A stretch of DNA of 64,000 bases from Gordonibacter sp. Marseille-P4307 (lineage in GTDB: Bacteria > Actinomycetota > Coriobacteriia > Coriobacteriales > Eggerthellaceae), in assembly GCF_900604965.1 (NCBI RefSeq), contig NZ_UWPD01000001.1, positions 124,001 to 188,000 on the forward strand, written 5' to 3'. This document shows positions 16,662 through 27,104 of the stretch, piece by piece (position 1 is the first letter of the stretch; every line of letters starts with the position of its first letter). The translations under genes and the position numbers were made by a program. The notes below the pieces were generated by a model. The model saw only the letters and a program-made list of their open reading frames with translations. It searched no databases and was not told the DNA's origin.

Positions 16662-17447
16662 TTACCGCTGCGCGGGAGCGTCCAGCGTAAACATGCGGAG
16701 GGAGCTTCCGAAGCGGTTGCCGGTACGGCACGAGAACAGAGCCTCTTGCGCATCCACCACCACGCGGCCCGAGATGTTGTCGAGCCCGCAGTCGAACAGG
16801 GCCTGGCACGGCACGGCGCTTGGGCCCACCATGACCGAGCACGCGCTTTCGGCCAGCTGCAGCAACCGAGGAGCCGTCTTGTTTATAAGGGTAACGCCAG
16901 TCGTGAACAGAAAATCGGCATGCGGAAGCACGTACTCGCATGCCGGATCAGGCGTATCGAACGCATCCTGGCAGTTGCGCTCCAGTACGGTCAGATCGGC
17001 ATATCCGGCGATCTGGGCCACATTGGGGAAATGACCAACGACCACGACTTTGGCGTCTCGCCCGGCTTCTTCGATACGCGGACGAAACACGGCGAACGCA
17101 TCCTTTCTACCAATCCGCGAGCTCTCGCCCGAATCATCGCTTTCAAAGGCGGCGTTTCGCATAAGCGCTCTGTCGGGATGCGCATAATAGGCGTTGAGTG
17201 CCGCGATTCCCAGCGTCGCCTCCTCGAACGACCACGACTTGGACAGGGCGGCCGCTTCCCTCAGGGAGGCCCCCCGCATGTCGTACGGGCGGTACTTCGC
17301 ACCGCCTCGGCACGTATACGAAACCCCGCCTCCGCAATCCGCCACGACACACGACCAATGAACGCCCAGGCAGTAATCGATAACCTTCAGATCCTCGGGA
17401 ATGCCCTCTATCATGCGATCGTACAAGGCCCAAGCGCTCTTTGCCAT
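16662..17447 (-). CDS. DUF364-family putative metal-chelation protein
   Basis: A 261-residue protein. The N-terminal half resembles DUF4213 (LGVHWSCVVADCGGGVSYTC). The C-terminal half has the DUF364 pattern (AKVVVVGHFPNVAQI, ADFLFTTGVTLINKTAPRLL, CSVMVGPSAVPCQALFDCGL). The family is linked with heavy-metal or metal-chelate handling, often beside iron-type ABC transporters. It starts 15 nt after aspS with AAGGAAGG in place, so it is read through from aspS, and it is followed by the NTPase. Confidence 0.75.
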   Translation of the reverse strand: MAKSAWALYDRMIEGIPEDLKVIDYCLGVHWSCVVADCGGGVSYTCRGGAKYRPYDMRGASLREAAALSKSWSFEEATLGIAALNAYYAHPDRALMRNAAFESDDSGESSRIGRKDAFAVFRPRIEEAGRDAKVVVVGHFPNVAQIAGYADLTVLERNCQDAFDTPDPACEYVLPHADFLFTTGVTLINKTAPRLLQLAESACSVMVGPSAVPCQALFDCGLDNISGRVVVDAQEALFSCRTGNRFGSSLRMFTLDAPAQR

Positions 17448-17462
17448 AGCAGCCCGCCTTCC

Positions 17463-19241
17463 TTACATAAGCCGCAGGTTGACGTCTTTCAGCTGACGCG
17501 CAGACACCGTGCTCGGAGCACCCGTCATGGGATCGGACGCGCTGGAGGTCTTCGGGAAGGCGATGACATCGCGGATGGAATCTTTGCCGCCCAGAAGCAT
17601 GACCAGGCGATCGAGCCCCAAAGCAATGCCGCCGTGGGGCGGCGCGCCCAGCTCGAGCGCGTGGATGAGATGACCGAACTTCTCGTCGATCTCCTCGTCG
17701 GAAAGGCCGCAGCGACGCAGAACGCGGCGCTGGAGTTCGGCGCTGTGGATGCGGATGGTGCCGCCGCCCACTTCGAAGCCATCCATGACGAGGTCGTACG
17801 AATAGCTTCCGCACTTAAGCGGGGCCTCTTCGATCTTGTCGAGGTCCTCTTTGCGAACCATGGTGAACGGATGATGCTCGGCCGCGTATTTCTTCGTTTC
17901 CTCGTCGTACTTGAACATGGGGAAGTTCACAACCCACAGAAGCTCGTGACCGGCGCGCGGCACGCCGAGCGCATCGGCCATGTGCAGGCGCAGAGCCGAC
18001 AGCACGGCAGAAGCCACCTCGAACGTATCGGCGGCGAACAGAACCAGGTCGCCCGGTTCGACGCCCATGGCTTGCTTCAACCGGGCGAATTCCTCCTCGG
18101 AGAAGAACTTGACGATGGGGCTTTTCTCGGCGCCATCGGATGTGAAGGCGATCCAGGCCATGCCCTTCGCGCCGTTTTCGGCGGCGATCGCGGCCAGCTT
18201 CTCGACATCGCCACGGCTCCAATCGCCCGCGCCCTTGGCGTTGATGGCCTTCACCACGCCGCCGGACTGGGCAACGCTCGAGAACACCTTGAACCCGGTG
18301 TTCTTCACGATGTCGGTAATGTCGACAAGCTCCATACCGAAACGGGTGTCGGGGCGGTCGTTGCCGAACCGCTCCATGGCCTCGGACCACGGCATGCGCT
18401 TCAGCGGGAAGGGATGCTCGACCCCCACGGCCGCCAACGTCTCGCGCATGACGTCTTCCATCATGTCGATGACCTCGTCGTTCTCGACGAAGCTCATCTC
18501 AACGTCCACCTGGGTGAACTCGGGTTGGCGATCCGCCCGCAGGTCCTCGTCGCGGAAGCACCGCGCGATCTGGTAGTAGCGCTCGATACCGCCCACCATC
18601 AGCATCTGCTTGAATTGCTGAGGGCTTTGGGGAAGCGCGTAGAACTTACCGGGGTTGGGACGGGAGGGCACCACGTAATCGCGTGCGCCCTCGGGCGTTG
18701 AATTAGCGAGAATGGGCGTCTCGACCTCCAGGAAACCGCGCTTGTTCAAGGCGCCGCGCATAGCCTGGGCAACCTGATGGCGCAGCAGCATGCTCCTGTA
18801 CATCTCGGGACGGCGCAGATCGAGATAGCGCCACTTCATACGGGTGGTTTCGTCGGTCTCGATACCGTCTTCGATGGAAAACGGGGGGGTTGTGCTCTTG
18901 TTCAGCACCTCGATGGAGCTGGCCAGCACCTCGATCTCGCCCGTAAGCATGTTGGGATTCACGCTCTCGGACCCGCGCGCGCGAACCGCACCGGCGATTT
19001 TCAGCACGAACTCGCGACCCAGATGCTCGGCCTCGGCGAACTGATCGGCGGGCACGCAGTCGGGATCGATGACGACCTGGGTGTAACCCTCGCGATCGCG
19101 CAGATCGACGAAGATAAGCCCGCCATGATCGCGGTTGTGCCAAGCCCATCCGGCCAAGACGACTTCGCGCCCGACATCCTCGCGGCGAAGTTCACCGCAG
19201 GTAGCGGTGCGCATGCAGTACTCGTTCAGATATTCCGTCAT
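17463..19241 (-). CDS. aspS: Aspartate--tRNA ligase
   Basis: A 592-residue bacterial-type class II synthetase: OB-fold anticodon domain (residues about 12-110), class II core with motif 2 ([20 protein letters not shown]), the bacterial insertion domain, and motif 3 ([13 protein letters not shown]). It charges tRNA-Asp. With GatCAB encoded nearby it may also form Asp-tRNA-Asn, but that cannot be read from the sequence. The start at 19241 has AAGGAG; an in-frame ATG nine codons later is possible. Confidence 0.97.
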   Translation of the reverse strand: MTEYLNEYCMRTATCGELRREDVGREVVLAGWAWHNRDHGGLIFVDLRDREGYTQVVIDPDCVPADQFAEAEHLGREFVLKIAGAVRARGSESVNPNMLTGEIEVLASSIEVLNKSTTPPFSIEDGIETDETTRMKWRYLDLRRPEMYRSMLLRHQVAQAMRGALNKRGFLEVETPILANSTPEGARDYVVPSRPNPGKFYALPQSPQQFKQMLMVGGIERYYQIARCFRDEDLRADRQPEFTQVDVEMSFVENDEVIDMMEDVMRETLAAVGVEHPFPLKRMPWSEAMERFGNDRPDTRFGMELVDITDIVKNTGFKVFSSVAQSGGVVKAINAKGAGDWSRGDVEKLAAIAAENGAKGMAWIAFTSDGAEKSPIVKFFSEEEFARLKQAMGVEPGDLVLFAADTFEVASAVLSALRLHMADALGVPRAGHELLWVVNFPMFKYDEETKKYAAEHHPFTMVRKEDLDKIEEAPLKCGSYSYDLVMDGFEVGGGTIRIHSAELQRRVLRRCGLSDEEIDEKFGHLIHALELGAPPHGGIALGLDRLVMLLGGKDSIRDVIAFPKTSSASDPMTGAPSTVSARQLKDVNLRLM

Positions 19242-19402
19242 CTTTGACTCGCTCCTTGCGCCATGCCGACCAACCCCGCCCGCGCAGCGGCGCGAACGCG
19301 GGGAAGCGTTCTCGTAAACCTCGTCATTTTACTGCATTTACACCGTAAAGTGGCAAACTACTGGACGCGGCGCCACATTCGATGCGGAAAACGCAGGGAG
19401 CA

Positions 19403-20704
19403 CTAAATCAGAACGCGCTGCGCTTCGGCGAAGGGAACGGCGCGCTCGGTGTGCTCGACCATGTCGCGAACGGTGACCATCCCTTCGGCCAGCTCGTCGG
19501 GGCCCAGCACCGCAACATAGCGCGCCTGCAACCGGTTCGCCAGCTTCAACTGGCTTTTCAGGCTGCGATCCTGATGGTTCGTATCGGCCGGGATCCCCGC
19601 ATCGCGCAAACGCTGCACCAGGTCGAAGGCCTGCGTCTTCAAAGAATCGTCCACCGTGGCCACGAACACCGTGCACGACGGCGCATCCGCGATGCTTCTG
19701 CCCGCCGCCTCAAGAGCGATCCGACAGCGCTCGAAGCCCAGCGCGAATCCGAACCCGGGCGTATCGCGCCCCCCTACTTCCTGAGCCAGCTTATCGTAGC
19801 GGCCACCGCCGCCGATGGCGTTTTGGGCGCTGTTGCTATCGAGCGCCTGCACCTCGAACACCGTGCGGGTGTAATAGTCCAGACCCCTCACGAGCTTCGG
19901 ATCTTCGACATAGGCGATGCCCGCCGCGCTCACGTAGGCCAGAACCGCCGTATAGTGTTCGCGGCATTCGTCGCACAGGTAATCGGTGATCTTCGGTGCC
20001 GCATCCATGATCTTTTCGCACGAAGGGTTCTTGCAGTCGAACGCGCGCAGCGGGTTGATCTGGGCACGTTCGTTGCACTGGTCGCACAGCCCGTCGGCAT
20101 GATCGTCCATGTAGGCGCGCACGGCGTCGCGATAGGCCGGACGGCATTTCTCGCAGCCCATGGAGTTCACCAGCAGCACCATCGATTCGGACGGAATACC
20201 CAGTTCGGCGAAGAAACGCATGAGCATGATGATGCCCTCGGCGTCAACCGAGGGGGCCTCGGCTCCCAAGCATTCGATTCCGATCTGGTTGAACTGGCGC
20301 AATCTTCCCTTCTGGGGGCGCTCGGCCCGAAACATGGGGCCCGCGTACATCAGCTTGGCCGGAGCGGCGCCCTGCGGAACCAGATCGTGCTCCACCACGG
20401 CGCGCACCACGCCCGCCGTTCCCTCGGGACGCAGGGTAAGGCGGCTTTTCGACTTGATGCGGCCACCGCCCAGCAGCGTGCCGAGGTTCTCGCCCGAAAT
20501 GGCCGTGAACATCTCCTTGGACACCACGTCGGTCGCCTCGCCGATACCGCGCACGAACAGCTCCGTCACCTCCACCTGGGGCGTGATGATGGGCTGATAG
20601 CCATACGTTGCGAAGATGCGCTGAGCGGTTTCCACGAAATCATGGTAGAACCGCGCCTCGGCGGGAAGCATGTCTTCGAATCCAGCAGGAAGGGTAATGG
20701 CCAT
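19403..20704 (-). CDS. hisS: Histidine--tRNA ligase
   Basis: A 433-residue class II synthetase with motif 2 (MYAGPMFRAERPQKGRLRQF), the histidine signature LVRGLDYYTRTVFE, the GGGGRYD box, and a C-terminal anticodon domain. A zinc-like Cys group (CEKC, CDQC, CKNPSCEK, CDEC) marks an insert seen in some homologues. I start it at 20704 where GAAGGA precedes and MAITLPAGF gives the normal N terminus. The aspS gene follows on the same strand. Confidence 0.97.
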   Translation of the reverse strand: MAITLPAGFEDMLPAEARFYHDFVETAQRIFATYGYQPIITPQVEVTELFVRGIGEATDVVSKEMFTAISGENLGTLLGGGRIKSKSRLTLRPEGTAGVVRAVVEHDLVPQGAAPAKLMYAGPMFRAERPQKGRLRQFNQIGIECLGAEAPSVDAEGIIMLMRFFAELGIPSESMVLLVNSMGCEKCRPAYRDAVRAYMDDHADGLCDQCNERAQINPLRAFDCKNPSCEKIMDAAPKITDYLCDECREHYTAVLAYVSAAGIAYVEDPKLVRGLDYYTRTVFEVQALDSNSAQNAIGGGGRYDKLAQEVGGRDTPGFGFALGFERCRIALEAAGRSIADAPSCTVFVATVDDSLKTQAFDLVQRLRDAGIPADTNHQDRSLKSQLKLANRLQARYVAVLGPDELAEGMVTVRDMVEHTERAVPFAEAQRVLI

Positions 20705-20820
20705 GATCGATTCCTTCTTCGCTTTGAAATGCGGCATCCGCCGCACCGTTCGTCATTTCGATACGATTCGCCGGCGCCTCGGGCAAGACGCCGAACACAC
20801 GCATTGTACCCCAGCCCGCC

Positions 20821-23658
20821 CTACAGGGATTTGCACCTGAACGAGCGAGCGGTGTTGTACAGCGCATCGTCGGACCGATGCTGCAGATGGGCTACGAGAA
20901 AATCGTAGGAGCATGCATGCAGGCCCGAATCGGCCGCAGCCCGGGCGCCCTCGAGCAGCGCATCCATCACCTCGTCGAGCGGCGCGACCACGATGCCCGC
21001 CTCCCTCAGCCGCCCATCGATCTCGGAGCGGGGAAACACCTCGACCTCGTTTTCATCCATGAGCTCGCGCAGTTCGGCCATACATTGAGGGGCCGCCACC
21101 GAAGACGTCGCGGCCGACTTCAGATAGCACAGCACCGCCTCTTGGGGATGGCCCTGCTTCCACAGCACGTAGGCCAGCTGGTAATAGCACAGGGCGATGT
21201 CCATCGCGGCGACCGATATCCGCAGCGCTCTCCATAACGCAATGCGGGCGTTTTCCAAATCTCCCACCAGCATGTAGGATCGAGCCAGCTGGCGGTGTGA
21301 CACCGAAGACGCGGGAGCAAGCTCGCACGCCCGCTTGCCGTACTTAATGGCCTGATCGCTATCGGAAAACGAACGCTCCATCAGGCGTTCGGCTTCGATA
21401 TAGCACGTATGCAGCGAAGCGGGGGCAAGCTCGACGCGCCGATCGGCATCCCGCGCTCCCAGCGTTGGGTTCGCAGCGTTGAGCGAACCCTCGCGCGCAA
21501 GGTTGTACACCAGGCGGGCCGTGTACGAATCGAAGACGCGGTGAACGACCTCCAACGTGTCGGCGTACTTCCCCGAAAGCTCGACCTCGTCGATCATCGA
21601 ACGCAACGACTCGAGCGCGGCATCCGGATCGGTCTCGAACAGCGACCGCGCCCGAACGAGCGCCTGAGCGTAGGGATCTTCCCCCAAATAGGCGTTGACC
21701 ACCGCGTTTTTGTCGCTGCGATCGAGCTCTCCGCGAACCAGCAGCTCCATGATGCGCGTGCATCCGTCCCGATCGACCGGATCGAGCACGGAGTCGCGCA
21801 GCTCCTGAACCGCCTGGACCGCTTCCGACACCGACTGGGCCGAGTCGAACCGCTCCGCCAGCCCTTCCGCCCGGCCGCGCTGAGCCGACTGGTAAAGGAT
21901 GCCCATGTCGCCCGCATAGCGCGCACCCAGCGCCCGCCGATGCTCGGGCGGGATCTCCCCGTTCTCCAATTCGGGAAGGCGGGACGCCCGCACGGAGCCC
22001 TCGAGGGAGGCCACCTCGGAAAGCGCCCCGCCTTCCGTGACGCTCGATTCGAGCTCCGCATCGGAAAACAGCGTCGAGAGGAGCCGCGCGAAGCTATCGG
22101 GATCGCTTTGAGAAGCCTGGTAGGCTCGCTGATCCCTGAACGTCTCGCGCATGAACGACACCGTGATCGCGCTTTCGCCCCCAACCGAATCGGATGCGCC
22201 GACCAAATTCCCGTTGTCATCCCATGAGGGGAAGCGCGCCTGGTACAGCACGCGCTCGATGCCATCGGACTGAGCGAACGCGCACGCGGCGACGGCTATG
22301 CCCAGCATCTTCCAGTAGCGCGCGGCCAGGGCGGCGCGCGCCGTCGAATCGAGCGCGACCCAGGAAGAGGCGGCCGCATCCCACGCCGATTTCGGCATAA
22401 GGTTCTCGTCTGGAACATCGGCCACGACGGCCACGATACCCGAAGCCAGATCGACCCGGAATTCCACCATCACGCGATACGCCGCCCTCAGGCGCTCGAT
22501 GCGTTCGGCCAGGCCGCGCCTGAACTCCCACTCCCCTTCGTATCCTTCGATGGGACGGGCGGGGGAGGCGTCGTCGTCCCGGCGTGCGGGCGCAACGGAC
22601 TGCCGGCCGTTGCGCGCAAGCGGGGCTATATCGGGCAGGTCGCCCACCATCGAATCGAACAGGGAGTTCGACAGCGCCCCCACCGTATCGGACGTCGCCG
22701 ATTCGGCGTCATCGCCCAGAAGATCGCGCACGATCTTGTAGCGGTTCAACGCTGCCTCGAGCTGGTAGAGAACCCGATCGGAAACCCGCTTGTCCTCGCT
22801 GTCCTCGTCGGTGCGCACCACCAGGTACAGATCGGCGTACTTCAACGTCCTCACCACACGCAAGGCGATGTCGTCCGCCCCGATCTCCGACAGCGATTCG
22901 GCGTGGGCCTCGATCAGCCAGTGCCGCAGCGCCGAAATCAAAGGAAAGGGCCGCAGCATCGGGTCGGACTCCGCGCGAGCGCCGTCCGAAAGCACGTTTC
23001 CAAGCGCCAACGGAAGGGGAAGGTGCAGAAGATAGCCGTCGAACATGTCCACATGGCAATACGGGGGAATCTGCCCGCCCAGATCGGCGCGGTAGCAAAA
23101 CGCACAGAAGCAGCGGGTCATGGCGTCGGCGTAACCGAGGCCGTGCGCACCGTCCCCGAACTGGAACCACGAGTCGTACAGCGTGTAGAGGCCGCCCGAA
23201 TCGACACGGTAGCGACTCACCCACACGTCGTCTTCCCCGCCGACCGGACGCACGCACACCAGGCCTCGCTCGCACTCGGGCGCGCTGATGTCGTTTTGCA
23301 CGACCAGGCGCATATCGGGCTGGGTATCCGGCGCTTTCACGATGAAGTGATCGACCGACCACGCATGGCCGTTGCGATCCGCATACGCCAAAACGCGCAG
23401 GCGGCTGGCCCCCACGCGCTCGACGATGTAGATCCCCTGCTTGTCGGGAACCGGAACGTCGGACCCGGCCTGCATCCACCCGAAACGGCGGTTCGCCAGA
23501 CCCTTCGACCGAGCGATATCGTCGGCAGATAGGCTGTCGGATGGCTGGGCGTGTTCGGGAACAAGCGGAGGCACCGCGTTTGCAACCTCGTGAATCGGCA
23601 GAAAAAGCCGGCCGAGAACCCCTCTGGGACGATACGTGCCGTCAGATTCGATTTGCAT
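20821..23658 (-). CDS. Large TPR-containing protein of unknown function
   Basis: A 945-residue protein I do not recognise as a whole. No signal peptide or clear membrane helix is seen, so it is probably cytoplasmic. The N-terminal 300 residues look globular, with Cys-rich CFCAFCYRADLGG near 186. A linker of Asp, Ala and Pro (about 350-375) separates a middle domain. From about residue 720 to 880 helical repeats of TPR type appear (ACELAPASSVSHRQLARSYM, LCYYQLAYVLWKQGHPQEAV). The start has GAGGATAG. It sits between pth and hisS, an unusual place for a non-housekeeping gene. Confidence 0.75.
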   Translation of the reverse strand: MQIESDGTYRPRGVLGRLFLPIHEVANAVPPLVPEHAQPSDSLSADDIARSKGLANRRFGWMQAGSDVPVPDKQGIYIVERVGASRLRVLAYADRNGHAWSVDHFIVKAPDTQPDMRLVVQNDISAPECERGLVCVRPVGGEDDVWVSRYRVDSGGLYTLYDSWFQFGDGAHGLGYADAMTRCFCAFCYRADLGGQIPPYCHVDMFDGYLLHLPLPLALGNVLSDGARAESDPMLRPFPLISALRHWLIEAHAESLSEIGADDIALRVVRTLKYADLYLVVRTDEDSEDKRVSDRVLYQLEAALNRYKIVRDLLGDDAESATSDTVGALSNSLFDSMVGDLPDIAPLARNGRQSVAPARRDDDASPARPIEGYEGEWEFRRGLAERIERLRAAYRVMVEFRVDLASGIVAVVADVPDENLMPKSAWDAAASSWVALDSTARAALAARYWKMLGIAVAACAFAQSDGIERVLYQARFPSWDDNGNLVGASDSVGGESAITVSFMRETFRDQRAYQASQSDPDSFARLLSTLFSDAELESSVTEGGALSEVASLEGSVRASRLPELENGEIPPEHRRALGARYAGDMGILYQSAQRGRAEGLAERFDSAQSVSEAVQAVQELRDSVLDPVDRDGCTRIMELLVRGELDRSDKNAVVNAYLGEDPYAQALVRARSLFETDPDAALESLRSMIDEVELSGKYADTLEVVHRVFDSYTARLVYNLAREGSLNAANPTLGARDADRRVELAPASLHTCYIEAERLMERSFSDSDQAIKYGKRACELAPASSVSHRQLARSYMLVGDLENARIALWRALRISVAAMDIALCYYQLAYVLWKQGHPQEAVLCYLKSAATSSVAAPQCMAELRELMDENEVEVFPRSEIDGRLREAGIVVAPLDEVMDALLEGARAAADSGLHACSYDFLVAHLQHRSDDALYNTARSFRCKSL

Positions 23659-23747
23659 AGACTATCCTCATACGTAGTTCGTTCGACCCAGAATAGCATG
23701 GCGCCTGCCGCGCCGCGCGGACGGCGCAACCGCGCAGAACGAGGTGG

Positions 23748-24311
23748 CTACCTCCCGTTGAATTCCCTCTGGGCCTTTTCCAGCCCCTCGTCGATGAGGA
23801 AAAGCGCCGCGCGGGCGGCCTGATGGGTTGCTGCGGAGAACTCGTCGAAGGCCTCTCGCCGCGGCTCGGACAGCACGAAGTCGGACACCGGCATCCGTCC
23901 CGGGGGACGCCCGATGCCGCAGCGCACGCGCAGCCAGTCGCGCGTTTGCAGCTTATCGCAAATCGATCGGAGGCCGTTGTGCCCCGCATGACCGCCACCG
24001 CGCTTCACCTTCACGGTGCCGGCGGGGATATCCAGCTCGTCGTGGATGACGATCAGCTGATCGGGCGAGGCCCCGTAGGCGGCCATAACCTGCTTCACCG
24101 GGCCTCCGGACGTGTTCATGTAGCTCTGAGGTTTCACCAGCACGATCTCGCAACCCCGATGCGATCCCTTGGCGGTAAGCGCGCCGCCCTCGGTCTTCCA
24201 ATACCGCGCCCCGATATCCTGCGCAATCTCATCGACTGCAAGGAAACCGGCGTTGTGCCGTGTCTTCTCGTATTCGCTTCCGGGATTCCCCAAACCAACT
24301 ATCAGATACAT
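23748..24311 (-). CDS. pth: Peptidyl-tRNA hydrolase
   Basis: A 187-residue Pth with the N-terminal signature MYLIVGLGNPGSEYEKTRHN (catalytic His19, Asn9) and the later GHNGLRSI and GIGRPPG blocks. It frees tRNA from peptidyl-tRNA that drops off the ribosome. The start at 24311 follows GAGGGAAAAG; a longer open frame upstream lacks family resemblance. The order glmU-prs-pth is conserved in many Gram-positive bacteria. Confidence 0.97.
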   Translation of the reverse strand: MYLIVGLGNPGSEYEKTRHNAGFLAVDEIAQDIGARYWKTEGGALTAKGSHRGCEIVLVKPQSYMNTSGGPVKQVMAAYGASPDQLIVIHDELDIPAGTVKVKRGGGHAGHNGLRSICDKLQTRDWLRVRCGIGRPPGRMPVSDFVLSEPRREAFDEFSAATHQAARAALFLIDEGLEKAQREFNGR

Positions 24312-24382
24312 CTTTTCCCTCGACGCCGTTCCAACTGAAAAGGGGCGCACCGCACGGCGCGCCCCCGAAAACCGGGTTTTCG

Positions 24383-25354
24383 CTACAGGGCGAAATCGGG
24401 ATCGAACAGCTCGGACACCGATCCGTTGCTGTACACGTTGTTGATCGCACGCGCAAACAGAGGGGCAACGCTGATCACCTTGATCTTACCGGTTTGGTAC
24501 TCGAGGGGAACCGGAATGGTGTCGCACACGACGACCTCCTTCACGTCCAGGTTCGCCATGCGTTCCAGACCCGGGCCCGAAAACACCGGGTGCGTGGCGC
24601 ATACGTAGACCTCTTCGGCTCCGCGCGCCTTCAGCGTGTCCACCGCAGCCACCACCGAACCGCCCGTGTCGATCATGTCGTCGTTGAGGATGCAGATCTT
24701 GCCGGACACCTCGCCGATGAGCGCGGTGATCTCGGCGCGGTTGTGACCGGGGCGACCCTTGTGCATGATGGCCAGGTCGGCCCCCATCATATCGGACAGC
24801 TTCTTGGCGGCCTTCGCGCGTCCCACGTCGGGGCTAACCACGCACAGCTTCGAGCAATCGATATTCTTCGACTTGAAGTAGTCGGCCATGATGGGAAGCG
24901 CCGTGAGGTGGTCTACCGGGATGTCGAAGAAACCCTGGATCTGGCCCTGATGCAGGTCGATGGTCATCACGCGCGTAACACCGGAGGTTTCCAGGAGGTT
25001 GGCCACCAGCTTTGCGGTAATGGGTTCGCGGGCCGCGGCCTTGCGATCCTGCCGGGCGTAACCGTAATGGGCGATGACGGCGGTGATGGTGCGCGCCGAA
25101 GCCCGGCGGGCCGCGTCGACCATGATAAGCGTCTCCATAAGCGCGTCGTTAACCGATGCCCCCGCGACGGACTGCACGACGAACACGTCGGCCCCGCGCA
25201 CGCTTTGCAGGTAGCGGGCGTAGATTTCGCCGTTGGCGAACTTCTCGAGCTTGACGTTTCCCAGCGAGACGCCCAGGCTCTGCGCGATGGCCTCGGCAAG
25301 CTTCGGGTTCGTGGAGCCGGAGAACACGGCCAGACTCTTCTGCATTTCCGTCAT
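24383..25354 (-). CDS. prs: Ribose-phosphate pyrophosphokinase
   Basis: A 323-residue PRPP synthetase of standard length. It shows the N-terminal SGSTNPKLAEAIA, the ATP-binding YARQDRK segment, the catalytic region VMTIDLHQGQIQGFFDIPVD, and the PRPP loop ILNDDMIDTGGSVVAA. It makes PRPP for purine, pyrimidine, histidine and NAD synthesis. The start at 25354 has TAGGAG 8 nt upstream. Confidence 0.97.
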   Translation of the reverse strand: MTEMQKSLAVFSGSTNPKLAEAIAQSLGVSLGNVKLEKFANGEIYARYLQSVRGADVFVVQSVAGASVNDALMETLIMVDAARRASARTITAVIAHYGYARQDRKAAAREPITAKLVANLLETSGVTRVMTIDLHQGQIQGFFDIPVDHLTALPIMADYFKSKNIDCSKLCVVSPDVGRAKAAKKLSDMMGADLAIMHKGRPGHNRAEITALIGEVSGKICILNDDMIDTGGSVVAAVDTLKARGAEEVYVCATHPVFSGPGLERMANLDVKEVVVCDTIPVPLEYQTGKIKVISVAPLFARAINNVYSNGSVSELFDPDFAL

Positions 25355-25456
25355 GAAGACACTCCTATCGTATGCACGCGGTACGCCTCGCAAAGGGCGC
25401 ATGCCTATTGTATCGCCCTGCAGGCGTACCATGCTGCAAGGCTGGGTTCCAAAACG

Positions 25457-26836
25457 CTATTTCTGTTCGAGGCGCCCGCGTTTGCGCGCAGCCCATCCCT
25501 CGATCGACACCTGCTCGGCACGCGTGATGCCCAGCGCATCGGCGGGGACGTCTTTGGCGATGGTGGACCCGGCGCCGATGATGGCCCCCGCGCCGATGGA
25601 GACGGGTGCGACCATCATGGTGTCGCTGCCGACGAACGCACCGTCGCCGATAGACGTGGCGTGCTTGTTCTTCCCATCGTAGTTGCAGGTGATCGATCCG
25701 GCGCCGATGTTGACGCCTTCGCCGATAACCGCATCTCCGATGTAGCTGAGATGGGGAACCTTCGAGCCCTTGCCCACCGTCGACTTCTTGATCTCTACGT
25801 GCGTTCCGGCTTTGGCCCCCTCGCACAAATGCGCACCGGGGCGCAGATAAGCGCGCGGACCGGACGTCGCCGCGTCGTCCAGACGAGCACCGAGGGCCAC
25901 GGTCTCGTCAACGACACACCCCTTCCCCACCACGGTGTCGGTGAGGCGGCTGTTCGGGCCGATGACGCTGTCTTCGCCCACAACGGTGTTTCCCATGAGA
26001 AAGACCTGGGGGTACAGCTCGACGTCGGAGTCGATGCGCACATCGGGCCCGATCCACACCTGGTCGGGGTCGATCATGGTCACGCCGTTGTCGAGATGGC
26101 AGCGGTTGATGCGCCGCTGGGCTACCTTGACGGCTTCGGCCAACTGGACGCGCGAGTTCACTCCCAGGCACTCCTGCGGATCGGACGTGACCACCTCGAC
26201 CACACCGCGGCCCTCGCGATACGCCAGCTCCACAACGTCGGTCAGATAGAACTCGCCCTGGGCGTTGTCGTCGTCAATGCGGGTGAGTGCTTCGAACAGC
26301 CATGCGGAGTCGAAGCAGTAGAAGCCCGAGTTGCACGAATCGATCTTGCGTTGGGCCTCGGTGGCGTCTTTCTGCTCGACGATGCCGCACACGCACCCCG
26401 CCTCGTCGTGCACGATGCGCCCGTACCCGAAAGGATCGGGCAGCTTCATGGTAAGCAGCACGACCGCTGCGTTATCGGCCTCGCGAGCCTCCACCAGCTT
26501 GGAAAGCGTCTCGGCCGTGATAAGCGGGCAATCGCCCGACAGAACCAGAAGCGAGCCGTCAAAACCAGCAAGCGCCGCGCGCCCGCTTGCCACCGCATCG
26601 GCTGTCCCCAGGCGCCGCTCTTGCACGACGATCTCGGTGCAATCCTCCACCAGGGGGATGACCTGCTCGCGCAGGTGCCCCACCACCGACACGATGCGGT
26701 TTGCACCCGCCGCACGGGCTTCATCGACAACCCATTTCACCAGGGGCTTTCCCAAAACCTCATGCGCCACTTTGGGCTTTTTCGATTTCATACGCGTACC
26801 GGCGCCGGCGGCCAGGACAATCGCGGCTGCTTCCAT
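25457..26836 (-). CDS. glmU: Bifunctional GlmU (GlcNAc-1-P uridyltransferase / GlcN-1-P acetyltransferase)
   Basis: A 459-residue two-domain enzyme. The N-terminal pyrophosphorylase domain has IVLAAGAGTRMKSKKPKVAH and LVLSGDCPLI. The C-terminal left-handed beta-helix has hexapeptide repeats (VIGPNSRLTDTVVG, IGAGSITCNYDG). It forms UDP-GlcNAc for peptidoglycan, feeding the murA step encoded about 7 kb away. The start at 26836 is chosen from GAGGAG upstream. It heads the glmU-prs-pth set. Confidence 0.97.
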   Translation of the reverse strand: MEAAAIVLAAGAGTRMKSKKPKVAHEVLGKPLVKWVVDEARAAGANRIVSVVGHLREQVIPLVEDCTEIVVQERRLGTADAVASGRAALAGFDGSLLVLSGDCPLITAETLSKLVEAREADNAAVVLLTMKLPDPFGYGRIVHDEAGCVCGIVEQKDATEAQRKIDSCNSGFYCFDSAWLFEALTRIDDDNAQGEFYLTDVVELAYREGRGVVEVVTSDPQECLGVNSRVQLAEAVKVAQRRINRCHLDNGVTMIDPDQVWIGPDVRIDSDVELYPQVFLMGNTVVGEDSVIGPNSRLTDTVVGKGCVVDETVALGARLDDAATSGPRAYLRPGAHLCEGAKAGTHVEIKKSTVGKGSKVPHLSYIGDAVIGEGVNIGAGSITCNYDGKNKHATSIGDGAFVGSDTMMVAPVSIGAGAIIGAGSTIAKDVPADALGITRAEQVSIEGWAARKRGRLEQK

Positions 26837-26872
26837 GAGACTCCTCACGTCGTGCTTTCATCAGCGCAAAGA

Positions 26873-26878
26873 AGTATA
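26873..26878 (-). promoter_or_regulatory. Probable -10 box for glmU (TATACT)
   Basis: TATACT on the minus strand lies 37 nt upstream of the glmU start. The same hexamer is seen before the SRP RNA and rpsB. No strong -35 is visible at 17 nt. Confidence 0.5.
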
Positions 26879-27104
26879 GCGCAGCTCACAGGGGGCGGCC
26901 CCGACCCTCAGATAAACAACGGGTCGGCGCGTATCCACCATCGTCTGCCGCTGGCGCTTTTCCGAAAGTACGCTATGCTAAGGGGCACAGCCTGTCGAAA
27001 GGAGGCCGCCAAGGTACAGCGTGAGCGATCGATACCAGCTCCCGGACCTTGCACGGTTCCCTCGCAGGCTTTTTTCATCGGCCCTCGAGACAAGAGGTGG
27101 AACC

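Noticed and set aside
16518-18701. A 727-codon open frame antisense to aspS and the DUF364 gene
   Set aside because: Same reason: a mirror of strongly coding minus-strand genes with no protein-like motifs.
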